This document shows, piece after piece, positions 13,201 to 23,281 of a stretch of 64,000 nt of DNA (positions within the stretch are counted from its first letter, which is position 1; each line of letters starts with the position of its first letter). Made by a program: the position numbers and the translations under genes. The stretch comes from Nyssa sinensis. Its lineage: Eukaryota > Streptophyta > Magnoliopsida > Cornales > Nyssaceae. The stretch spans positions 62,001 to 126,000 of the forward strand of contig VIRR01000516.1 in the NCBI GenBank assembly GCA_008638375.1. Direction: 5' to 3'. The notes under the pieces are model-generated. The model was not told the origin of the DNA, made no database searches, and saw only the letters and a program-made list of their open reading frames with translations.

Positions 13201-13854
13201 CGAAGGACACAAGCACATCACGTGGAATGTGGTACAAAGGGTGTACAATAAGTACATACATTTGAACAATATAGCATTCAGACAGTATACTATACAAAGC
13301 GGTACGATACAACAAAATGTTGTTCTTTGCCTATATCACATGGTTTATTTAATCGTTTCGGAAATAATGGTTCAATATATCCATTTTATCTCAACAGTTC
13401 AAAACGGGCAAAACAGTACGGGATGCTAGCACAGGGATCAGGAATATAGTCAATTATTTAAAAAGACTAAAACCATGTCATAAGTGATATAGTACGAAAA
13501 GCATGCATTTAAATAATTGCACTTAAATAATTGCATTCAAAACAGATCAGTAAATCAAGGGACAGTATCAAAACAGTGTCAGAAGTTACTCACAAACTTT
13601 ACGCTTATTTCCTTGCATAAATAATCCGATAACCTCCAGGTACGTCAGGCATCTCCATGTATATCCTGAATAATAATCATCAATCACAGACAGATCAGAA
13701 CTCATCCATTCAGGTCTCATTCATCATCTTAGGTATCTATCGAATTACCTAAGACAGCCTAGTAGCCTATCGCCCTTCCATTGGGTCTCACTCGAGGCTA
13801 TTTCTTTCTTTAATTAGGCTTAGCAGTTATTAGGATTATATCCTAAGTCATTTA

Positions 13855-15010
13855 GACTTCAATTGTTATCAGTCAGGCACTCATTCAACCTTAGGGGCAA
13901 AATGGTAATTTTACCATTCTTGTCCCGGACCCTGTCGTGGTCTTCGGAATAGTCTTTATATCTTAAGTACAAAGTTCTACGTCCTTTGGACTCCAATCGG
14001 TATCAGTTAGGTTCTCATTTTAACCATAGGGGCAAAATGGTAATTTTGCCATTCTTATCCCGGACCCTGTTATGGTCCTCAGAATATCCCATATATCGTA
14101 TATATGAAGTTTTAAGTCTTTTAGACTTTAATCGGTATCAGCTGGGTACTTATTTAGTCTTAGGGGCAAAATGGTAATTTGTCATTTTTGCCCCGGACCC
14201 TATCATGGTCCTCAGAACGTCCCATATATCTCATATATAAATTTGTAAGTCCCTTGGACTTCATTTGATATCTGCTTTAGATCGTCGGGACACATCGGTC
14301 ATTTCTCGTTTTATGCGTTGACTGTCTCAGAGTCTTATTTAGCCCTTCAGTGTTCATAATTATCCCTATGATAATTTATCAGATCAGTTTGACCTTTATT
14401 CGACCTCTACTTTGCACTTACAGTGCTCAGGGGTATTTTGGTCATTTTACGTTTTGTGTAATTCTGACCCCGATTCGTCATCTAATCAAGTATACAGTCT
14501 CACCAGTGCCTGGGCTCCTACCGGTATCAGTTTCGTCCCAATCGGACTTTGTTTAGGTCTCGTACTGTATCAGGGGTAATTTGGTAATTTCATGTGTCGT
14601 ATTTTTCGGCACGTCAGTTCATAAAATGGACCTCACCATTGGGTCCAGAGCGTCCAACATAGTGAAATTGGACTGTCTGTTATGTTTAATCGGCCCTGAG
14701 TATCATTAAGGGCAATTCGGTCATTTACACCTACGTGTCTGTATTTTTCGGGACCTCAGTTCATTAAACGGACCTCACCGTTGAGTTCAGAATGCCCGAC
14801 ATAGTCAAAATAGACTGTCTTTTTATTTTTATTTGGGTCTGGTGCCATCAGGGGCAGTACAGTAATTTACACCTACGTGTCTGTATTTTTCGGGACTGTA
14901 TTTTCAAAATCGGACTGTACCATTGAGTCCAGAATGCTTGAAATAGTGAAAATACACTATTTATTTAATTTATTTGGACTCCGTTTGACATATTTAATGT
15001 CCAGGGGTAA
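13855..15010. repeat. Quasi-periodic array of a shared 130-150-bp module
   Basis: About seven successive units, each with GGGGCAAAATGGTAATTT or a close relative, then a GGACC-type core (CCCGGACCCT or CGGACCTCACCATTGAGT) and AGAATGTCC-like sequence. Spacing between equivalent motifs is about 130-150 bp. The same module occurs in D2, A, B, C, X, X2, R1 and, reversed, in E and the F/G region. Confidence 0.75.
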
Positions 15011-16640
15011 AATTATAATTTTACCTATTTAATAAAATAATTAAATAATTATTTTATTATTTAATTAATTACCAGGGGCTTAAATGAAGAAATTTTCCAA
15101 AATCTGGGCCAGAGTACAATTACACAAAACAGTTGGGGGTTTAAATGTAAATTCAGAAAATAGGGGTTCAGACCTTTTGGTTTTAGGGTTCACTAGCTGA
15201 ACCGGTCCAAATGCATTGTGAACCAACCGGTTCACTGACCCTCAGTAAACCGGAATTCAATATTCCAGTTAATCTTAATTAGCCCCCCTATCCGTGTTTC
15301 AGTTGCCCAATTCCCAATTTTAATTTCGTGCATCCGTAACCAAACAGGTCAAGTTTGATTTTAAAACAAATCAGTTGACACCCAAAACGGTGTAGTTTCA
15401 ATTAAACAGTGGCACAGTCTTGGGTTGCCACGTGTATGAGTCGACTCGGCCCAACTCAAACGAGTTGGCGAGTCAACTCTATCTTCTCCAACGCGCAGGG
15501 CACCGTTGCCCTAAGTGCAGGTTCAGTTTTTCTCCATTTAAGTGCCATTTCAAGCACGGATTTCGGCCTGTTTTGGTTTCAAACATCTTCTGGATGTCAT
15601 GCCAACGGTTTGGCATCGATTTTATGGATTGAAGCCATGCATAGGGTGCTGTTTGGCCGATTATCGCGCAGAATTTCAGTGCGGTCGTGGGGCCTCATTT
15701 CTCCACCAAATCTGATGCGGTTTGTCTCAAAATGATCCTTGTATCATGGGCTTGAGGTCCTAATTACGAGCATTCAGTGTAGGAGTCGATTACAAGGTCT
15801 GGGTTTCAAACCCGAGGCCTGCATCTGCGGTTTTGAGGGTCCAAATCAGTGCTCTAGGGTCGCGGGTTGGTATTTTTGGAATCCTTGTGACCTCTAGATT
15901 AGGTCTTGACCAACCAAATTCAACTTGGTGAGGGTTGTTTCAGACCTGCACATTCGAGGTCCATCAATGGTGGTTTCACTCACGGTTTGGGGTTCTAGGC
16001 TATTCCGACCATTCTAAGTTGTCCTAGAACAGTTCTAAGACTCACAGGAGCTTATATACATAGTTTATATAGGCCAAAACTATCAGATACAGTACCAACA
16101 ATCAAAACAGAAAAATTAACAGTTTGAGGTGTTTCACCTTTCAAACAGTGGCTGTTCCCCTCTTGGCTCGATTCAGGTCTCCTCATGGCTTTATGCATGC
16201 TGCTCTTGTGCAGTCGTGCATCTCAGTTCCTCAGCCTTCCTTCCTCCTTGGTGCATCTCCCATGAATGTACACACCATGGACACACACTTTGCATGCACA
16301 TGCAAGCTTTCTCTTTCTTGGTTTCTCACCCAAGACTACATGCAGACTCTCTAAGCTTCTAACAGACCTACCCCCTCTATAACAGTTCTGATTTTTTTTT
16401 GAAGATCTCAAGGTGAGTCCATGTATATATACTAATATACACATTTATACCTAAACATCTCCATATATATAGATATATATACACATCAGAGAATCAGTAG
16501 GATCATGGGGATGATGTGGGCTGATGGAGAGCAATCATGTGGGGTTTGCATGGGTTGCCATTGGTTGATTTGGGTGGCAAGTTGGGGCAAATCAGAGAAA
16601 TATACAATTAAGTTGTATATACAGGCACAAAGGTGCTGGA

Positions 16641-16710
16641 TGGCCACCTGGTTAAGTTTTTGGATAAAATTTTTCCCCTCCATAGGTCAAGGGTTCAATT
16701 CCCCTTGACC
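16641..16710 (+). other. tRNA-like segment in D1
   Basis: Box A-like TGGCCACCTGGTT (16641-16653) and box B GGTTCAATTCC (16692-16702), the latter inside an extended GGTCAAGGG/CCCCTTGACC hairpin followed by ACCA. Antisense to the LTR and about 430-500 bp from its start. Confidence 0.5.
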
Positions 16711-17144
16711 ACCAATTTGGCCATTTTTCCCACATTTTGGGCTAAGGCCCTGTTTGGCTGCGCATTAATTCAGTTTCTAATGTTTGTCTCATAACTTTCA
16801 TTCCGTAACTCTTTTTTTCGGTGCGGTTTCTTCCGGTCAGTTTCTATTTCTGTTATCTTCAGTGTCAGAGGTTCGGTGTCATTTATTAGTCATTCGGGAT
16901 TTTCGGGATTAACTAATTCGAATTCCGTCAGTGTTAAATTGACATTATTTTACCTAATTAATGGATAATTAGGTTCGGGTATTATACCCTATTCTCGGAC
17001 ATTTTTTGTCATTCTATTGGTCTAGTGTGACCATCGGGAGATTAAGGTTAATTTCCTTAATTATTCCCTAAGCCGGTACTAATTAATAATTAATTATTTA
17101 ATTATTTAATTATTAATTATACAGAGTCGGGGCGTTACATAAGG

Positions 17145-17870
17145 GGTTTATACATCCCAACACTTCACATTGGGGAGCGCCAGTGTTGTTTGCCAAGAAG
17201 GGTGATGGTTCTTTACGCCTTTGCATCAATTATTGGAAACTTAATCGAGTCACAATTAAGAATCGATATTCATTGCCGTGGATAAATTATTTGTTTGAAC
17301 AACTTCAGGGTTCAATATGTTTCTCAAAGATTAATTTGAGGTCAGGATATCACTAATTGAGGATCAAGGATTCTGATATGCAGAAGACAGCTTTTCAAAC
17401 TCGATATGGACATTATGAGTATCTTGTGATGCCATTTGGGTCAACGAACGCACCAGCAGCATTCATGGATCTTATAAATCGAGTTTTTTGAAAGTATCTC
17501 GATCGTTTCATCATTGTGTTTGTTGATGATATTCTGATTTATTCACTTTCACGAGAAAAACATGAGGAGCATTTGAGAATTGCTCTACAGACTTTACGTG
17601 AGCACCACTTGTACACCAAATATGAGAAGTGCAGATCTTGGTTGACTAAGGTCAAATTTCTTGGGCATGTAGTTTCCTAGAAGGGAGTTTTCATTGATCC
17701 TATAAAGATCGATTCAGTTACGACTTGGGAGAGACTGAGAAATGTGTTCAAGATACGTAGTTTTTTGGGTTTAGCCAGGTATTATCGTCGTTTTGTAGAA
17801 GGATTTTCACACTTGGCTATGCCTATGACTAGACTTACTCAAAAAGGAGTCTGATTCGTTTGGAACGAGG
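17145..17870 (+). pseudogene. pol: Gypsy reverse transcriptase (continuation)
   Basis: Resumes after D1 with the conserved [11 protein letters not shown] and LCINYWKLN segments, then [12 protein letters not shown] and the polymerase motif FVDDILIYS (FVDD at 17519-17530), followed by the thumb/connection segment FLGLARYYRRFV. At least five stops lie in frame, each where Gln or Arg is usual. It would copy element RNA into cDNA but is not functional here. Confidence 0.93.
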
Positions 17871-17949
17871 ATTGTGAGTGAGCTTTCCAAACATTGAAGA
17901 CTCTTCTTACCTCTGCACTTGTCTTGGCTATTCTCGAGAATGGAATTGG

Positions 17950-18310
17950 CTACACAGTATATTGCGATGCTTCATGAAAGGGACTAGGTTGCATTTTCAT
18001 GCAAAAAGGGGAGGTCATTACTTACGGCCCCCGACAGTTGAAATCGCATGAGAGAAACTACCCCACCCACGACTTAGAGTTGGCAGCAGTTGTCTTTGCT
18101 TTGAAGAGTTGGAAACACTATCTCTACGGGGAGAAGTTTGAGATGTATTCAGATCATAAGAGTCGCAAGTACCTTTTCTCACAAAAGGACTTGAACTTGA
18201 GGTAGCGTCGTTGGATGGAATATATGGAAGATTACGACTTCAATCTTCTGTATCATCTAGGAAAGGCTAACGTGGTTGCAGATGCATTAAGTAGGAAATC
18301 GCATGGGAGT
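17950..18310 (+). pseudogene. pol: Gypsy RNase H
   Basis: Recognisable segments are the catalytic-Asp motif YCDAS (followed by a stop), [14 protein letters not shown] with the catalytic Glu, YSDHKS with another Asp, and the end [10 protein letters not shown]. Stops lie after YCDAS and at about 18203. It follows RT directly, as in all Ty3/Gypsy pol genes, and would degrade RNA in the RNA:DNA hybrid. Confidence 0.92.
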
Positions 18311-18479
18311 ATAGCAACAATTCTGATGCGTGAGTGGAATATGCTAGAGACAGTGGCAGAGTACAATTTATGTCTCGATAAGACAGACGATTCAACTTTT
18401 CTTATTTTCTGTTATTGCACATCCTAGCCTTTTGACTAGCATTTTGGATACACAGCTCTAAGATTCAGAGGCAAAATCT

Positions 18480-19857
18480 ATTCATTCTCGTATTGCTAGT
18501 AGTGATCCAGTTGCTGGATGGTCATTTCATACTGGTCATGGATTGCGTTATTAGGGACGTTACTATGTACCACACACTTGTTGCGAGGATGTTATGCAAG
18601 AATTTCACCACTCTAGACTTGCAGTACATCTTGGTGGTACCAAGATGTACCAGAATCTTCGTCGACAATATTGGTGAAAGGGCATGAAGACCGATGTCGC
18701 GGGATTTGTAAGTAAATGTTTGACTTGCCTCAGTGACCAGTGGGGTTGTTGCAACCTCTTTCGGTAGCAGAATGGAAATGGGAACATATCACGATGAATT
18801 TTGTTTTCGAGTTTCCGAGGTCACCACGAGGGAAAGATGCAATATGGGTTATAGTAGACCGTTTGACAAAGTCTGCACACTTTTTGCCGATGAGGACTAA
18901 GGATTCATTAGAGACATTGAGCCGCCTTTGCATTCGAGAGATTGTACGTTTACATGGAGTTCTAGTTTCTATTGTTTCGGATCGGGATACACGATATACT
19001 GCACGATTTTGGCAAAGTCTTTAGGCAGCTTTGGGTACTGAGTTGTCACTTAGTACAGCTTTTCATTCAAAGACTGACGGATAATCCAAGCATACCATTC
19101 AGATATTAGAAGATATGCTACAAGCTTACATCATGGATTTTCAAGGCAGTTAGGAAGATCACTTGCCACTTATAGAGTTTGCTTACAACAATAGCTATCA
19201 GGCAAGTATCGAGATGGTGCCGTTTGAAGCATTATATGGTAGACCTTGTAGGTCACCAATTTGTTGGACTGAGGTGGGCGAGGCCACAGTCTCAAGACCT
19301 GACTTGGTTCGAGAAATGACAGAAAAGATCAAAGTGATACGACAATGACTTCTCACAGCATAGAGCAGACAAAAAAGCTACGTGGATAAGAGGCGTTCAC
19401 CACTATCATTCGATGTAGGAGATCATATCTTTCTTAAAGTTGCTCCACGGAAGGCCCTGACTAGATTTGACCAAGGAGGGAAGTTAGCTCCAAGGTACAT
19501 AGGTCATTTCGAGATCCTTGATAGGATTGGGGAGGTTGCATATCAGTTGGCATTACCACCACAGTTTTCTGGGGTTCATGATGTTTTTCACGTTTCGATG
19601 CTTCACAAATATCATACAGATCCTTCACATGTTTTGGATTGGGAAAAGTTAGATATGGAGAGCAATGTTTCATATGAGTAGCATCCAATTCGTATCCTGG
19701 ACACTAGGGAACAAGTGTTGCGAGGCAAGACTATTCCACTAGTCAAGGTGTTGTGGAGACATCATGGCATAGAAGAGGCTACATGGGAGCGAGAGAATAA
19801 GCTTCGCACTAGATATCCTGACTTATTTATTATCTCAAGTATATTCTAAATTTTGAG
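18480..19857 (+). pseudogene. pol: Gypsy integrase with C-terminal chromodomain
   Basis: In order: a decayed zinc-binding region ending FVSKCLTC (about 18690-18730); the catalytic core with [25 protein letters not shown] (second Asp) and IQILEDMLQAY (Glu); a GPY/F-type region with FDQGGKLAPRYIGHFEIL (about 19465-19525); and a chromodomain-like tail with LVKVLWRHHG and EEATWERE ending near 19830. The first catalytic Asp, normally in a TMDF-type motif, reads Asn (TMNF, about 18790-18805). Stops at about 19021, 19081, 19150, 19345 and 19679 inactivate it. The chromodomain would target integration to marked chromatin. Confidence 0.92.
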
Positions 19858-19871
19858 GATGAGAATTTTCT

Positions 19872-19880
19872 AAGGGGGGA
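19872..19880 (+). other. Polypurine tract
   Basis: AAGGGGGGA lies three bases before the TGTAAGGATCCG start of the 3' LTR and is the expected plus-strand primer. Confidence 0.9.
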
Positions 19881-19883
19881 GAA

Positions 19884-21786
19884 TGTAAGGATCCGTAAAT
19901 TTTTTTTTATTAACAAGAATAAATATTTTTTATATAAATTAAAATTTAATTAACTAATTAAATTAGTTGAGGTATAAAATCTGCCCAACAAAAATTTAAG
20001 TGAGTACATGTATATGGGTAGGAAATAAAATAATGTACAAGGCAATTAGGTTGAAAAAAAAAAACAAGAAAAGAAAAAAAAAAGAGAAGAAATGAATGTG
20101 TGTGGCGGTGGTTTATGTAAGGAAAAAAAAAAGGGGCAAAGGTGTGGTTGAAAGTCAACCACACCCTGTTCACTTTTAAAAACACACACACTCACGTTCC
20201 AGAAGACAGTGGCGTGGAGAAGAAGAGAAGAAAAGAAGAAAAGAAGAAAAAAAAATGAAGAAAGGAAGAAGAAAAAGGGAAAAAATTTGGCAAGTCACTC
20301 GGGCTTTCGTGAGGGTCGAGTTCTACTACCATTTTCTTTGATTTTGAGCGCTTTACCAGGAAAAAAATCAAAGAAAACTTTGTCAAAATTGTACAAAAGT
20401 GAGGTAGGGTTTCTAAAACTAATGAAATAGGAATGAATATCTTGCTAGAGGACATTCATTCATAAAAGCATGCTAGGATTGCCATGTTATGGGTTAGATT
20501 TCAATTTTGTTAATTAATATGTATGTGAAGCATGCCCATGCATTCTCAAATTGAAATATGTGTTTATATTAGGGTTGTTGGGACCCTAAGTATGTGTTTT
20601 TATTAAATAATATTGTTACCACTCGCACTTGTGAGGAGTGTGGAGTGAGATTATAAAAGAATTTTAAAATTAATTATTTGTTTTGTACATAGAAAAAACA
20701 TCAAGAAAAATCCTTGAAAGGATTAAATAATGAGTGAGAATGAAAAGAACCAAGAGTGTTGGTTTAGAACGCGTTTTGTGTGCTTATGAGATCATGTGAG
20801 TACTCGAAATGTTACAGTGTGGATTGAGTTGTGAATATGTATATCCAATGTTCAACGGTTGAGTCGAGAGTCGCACGCGGTGGTACATGTTATGGTTGCC
20901 TATAGGTTAGTAGCCTGTGAAACCATGTTTCGCTATATCGGAGGTGAGGTGATTACTTGATGAGTGATGAATTAAGACTTTGGTAGTGTTTTGGGTTTTT
21001 AATAAAACCTAGAGATTTAGGAATTTGGTTGTTGTTTGAATGAATTCAAGTGGAACTTAAGTAAATCTCATAAAACGTAATAAGACAATTATAGATTCTG
21101 TATATACTTAATTGATTATAAATTGTCATAGTATGCCACCCACCGAGCACAAGCATACACTTTTATGCAACGTTCACGTTTCGTTTGTTTTAGTTATCCT
21201 ACTGGGGTACTGACCCCTACCAGATACAAGTACCGGAACTGATCCCGCGTCTTGAGGAGTACATGTTGATAGGCTTGATGTGCCTCTTCCTTTTGGGCTT
21301 ACTTGATGTATACGAAGACATACTATGATGTTCATGGAGTGTTCTCCATTTTTTTTTTGTTAATCATGTAGTATGGAATTCGTATATTTCTTGGGATATG
21401 TAAATGAGATTGATATGTGTTTTGGGACATGAAGTAGTAACTTAGAAATGAATTTCATATATAAATATGTATGTATTATAATGTATGCTAAGTAGGTGAG
21501 AAAGAGATGAAATGACGTATGTATTGAATTATATAATTGTTGTACATGGATTATCAGGTTGGCATGAAAGGAAAAACTAGTCAATAATTAGGACGAACCC
21601 TTTCAATTTTTTTTAAATCTTGGCTTTTAGAAACTCTCATATTTGTTATCTTTAATCAATTCCCACACTTAAACTTATATATCTTTTACTATTAAAATCT
21701 AGTGAAATGTTTTAATTAATTTAATAATTTTAATTTAACTTAGTTTAAATATCATACCTTCGGGTTATGTGGCCCGGGGCGTGACA
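19884..21786 (+). repeat. Gypsy 3' LTR
   Basis: Begins TGTAAGGATCCG and ends GGGGCGTGACA; colinear with 7524-9431. A purine-rich tract (20219-20285) matches the 5' LTR with small indels. The short ORFs are chance frames. Confidence 0.95.
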
Positions 21787-21802
21787 AAATATACCAAGGT
21801 AA

Positions 21803-22262
21803 TGGGAGAGGGTAATACATCCCACTTTGCCTGGGGAACGGATCAGTGAAGGATTCATAAGTAAAGGTGTTGTTTTCTAATGGTATGACGCGTTTTGAGC
21901 CTAGTGGGGCGGAGAAAACAAAATCGTACAGGCCGTGGGCCCAAAGCGGATAATATCATGCCATGTGGAGCGGGCCATTACAAATGGTATCAGAACTGGA
22001 CCCCAGCCAGAAGTATGGAAATGGTTGCACGCCGCTGCACGTCAGCCCAAGAGGACGGTGTTCCTATGGGGGGAGAGGGTAATGGGAGAGGGTAATGCAT
22101 CCCACATCGCCTAGAGAAGGGATCAATGAAGGATTCTTAAGTAAGGGTGCTGCTCTCCAATGGTATGATGCGTTTTGAGCCCAGTGGGGCGGAAAAAACA
22201 AAACTGTGCGGGCCTTGGGCCCAAAGCGGACAATATCATGCCATGTGGAGCGGGCCGTTACA
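21803..22262 (+). mobile_element. TRIM (miniature LTR retrotransposon)
   Basis: Two direct 180-bp terminal repeats (21803-21982 and 22083-22262) begin TGGGAGAGGGTAAT and end GAGCGGGCC[A/G]TTACA, around a 100-bp interior. TGGTATCAGAACTGG (from 21985), two bases after the first repeat, is an initiator-Met-type primer site. GGGGGGAGAGGG before the second repeat serves as a polypurine tract. No coding capacity. After the second repeat comes CTGGG, which matches the five bases before the Gypsy 5' LTR, not those before this TRIM. It lacks the 5S-like core known for Cassandra, so it is some other TRIM family. Confidence 0.85.
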
Positions 22263-22834
22263 CTGGGAGTTAGGGAAGTATTTCCCCGTTGCTAAGATCA
22301 CTCAAATCCACCAAAAATCCTCACCACCCGCAACCTACAACCTCACTTTTCTCCTTCATTTCTCCACTAAATCAGTCCTTGTGTCTTCCTATATTCACCA
22401 TATTTTATATATTTTTTGACCATTTCATTCGTTAGGCATTTTTCTTAAAGTTTTGAAAACCCAGTTTAATAACAGTGCAAATTTATAAACTTCAAATTGA
22501 AAGTCTTACCTGTCCTGGATTTCTCTTCCTTCCTCTGCTTTCTCCTTCAGCCATACCCTTGTTTCTTTCTCTTACTTCTGCTTCCTCACGCACAGCCCTC
22601 TCTTTTTTTTTCTCATTTCACTTCATTTGGGTTTCCTTCACTGCATGTATGGCTACTTATATATATGTATATATATATATATATATACATATTTGGTCCT
22701 TCTAGAATGCCTCATAAATTCCCACGTTTGGCTACCTACTATTTTGGCTTAAAAGCTTCAAGAATTTGGTTTGTATATATTTATCATATATGCTAATCCA
22801 GGAGGTTCCATCCGCTGCCTCCCTCATTTATTTT

Positions 22835-22883
<49 letters not shown>

Positions 22884-23281
22884 TTTTAATATACATCTAT
22901 ATTTATATATACCTTGAATATATATTTATATGTATATTGACCACCAATACATATATATGTGTGTATATATATTTATGTTATATACACATTGACCCCCCGA
23001 ACATTGATATTTATTTCATAAAATATTAATTTACGAAACACCGAAAAATTTGGTATTAATCCGGGGCTCGGCATCATCATTACTCATTTTACCGATATTG
23101 GGTCCCCATTAGTGCCTTATTCCATATTTACATTATTTCCATAATTAATTATCCATATTGGTCTCATATTGTCAATTTCGACATTAGTCCAAATTATTTT
23201 AACTCGGTTGACCAGGTTGTCAATTTCCAAAGCATGCACCATCTTTGGTGTTTTTGATTAAGTTCGTATCATAGGATAATT
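22263..23281 (-). repeat. Element A, second segment
   Basis: Sequence after CTGGG continues the host broken at 7523: TATAGGTTTCTGGG plus AGTTAGGGAA reads like uninterrupted TATAGGTTCCTGGGAGCTTAGG in element C near 44011-44034. It then has CT-rich sequence, AT microsatellites and U3-like sequence. No gene is seen. It stops at TAATT (23277-23281), where E inserts. Confidence 0.8.
22839..22879. repeat. TA dinucleotide microsatellite
   Basis: An uninterrupted TA run inside element A, at the position where most long elements carry an AT microsatellite. Confidence 0.95.

Larger units (their letters stand above)
11795..17139 (-). repeat. D1: 5.3-kb solo LTR-like element inside Gypsy pol
   Basis: The plus-strand start is TGTCACATCCCGAACCCC and the end GTCGGGGCGTTACA, with direct TAAGG duplications at 11790-11794 and 17140-17144. 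It is colinear with D2, has no internal retroelement domain, and reads as an LTR on the minus strand. Left to right: an ACGGAAC-rich degenerate array (about 12400-13200), an array of 130-150-bp modules (13855-15010), a conserved AACCAACCGGTTCA block (about 15220), CT-rich sequence and a tRNA-like segment (16641-16710). Short ORFs such as 15409-15735 differ between copies and are not called genes. Confidence 0.9.
7524..21786 (+). mobile_element. Ty3/Gypsy chromovirus (Tekay-like), decayed, split by D1
   Basis: Complete architecture: 5' LTR, initiator-Met primer site, gag with a CCHC zinc knuckle, aspartic protease (DTGA), RT (FVDD), RNase H, integrase, C-terminal chromodomain, polypurine tract and 3' LTR. 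Domain order and chromodomain identify a chromovirus; the Tekay assignment rests on general resemblance and is less sure. D1 lies inside RT with a clean TAAGG duplication. Many in-frame stops and frame breaks make it non-autonomous. The two LTRs are very similar by eye, differing by scattered substitutions and short indels, so the insertion is not ancient. The left flank CTGGG is not repeated after its own 3' LTR but after the adjoining TRIM. Confidence 0.93.

Noticed and set aside
15409..15735. 108-codon plus ORF at a position where other LTRs also have ORFs (1758-2051, 57232-57630)
   Set aside because: The encoded sequences are unrelated to each other and frames shift between copies, so no protein is conserved.
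21803..22262. Cassandra-type TRIM with a 5S-like promoter
   Set aside because: Size and layout fit a TRIM, but I see no 5S-like core in the repeats.
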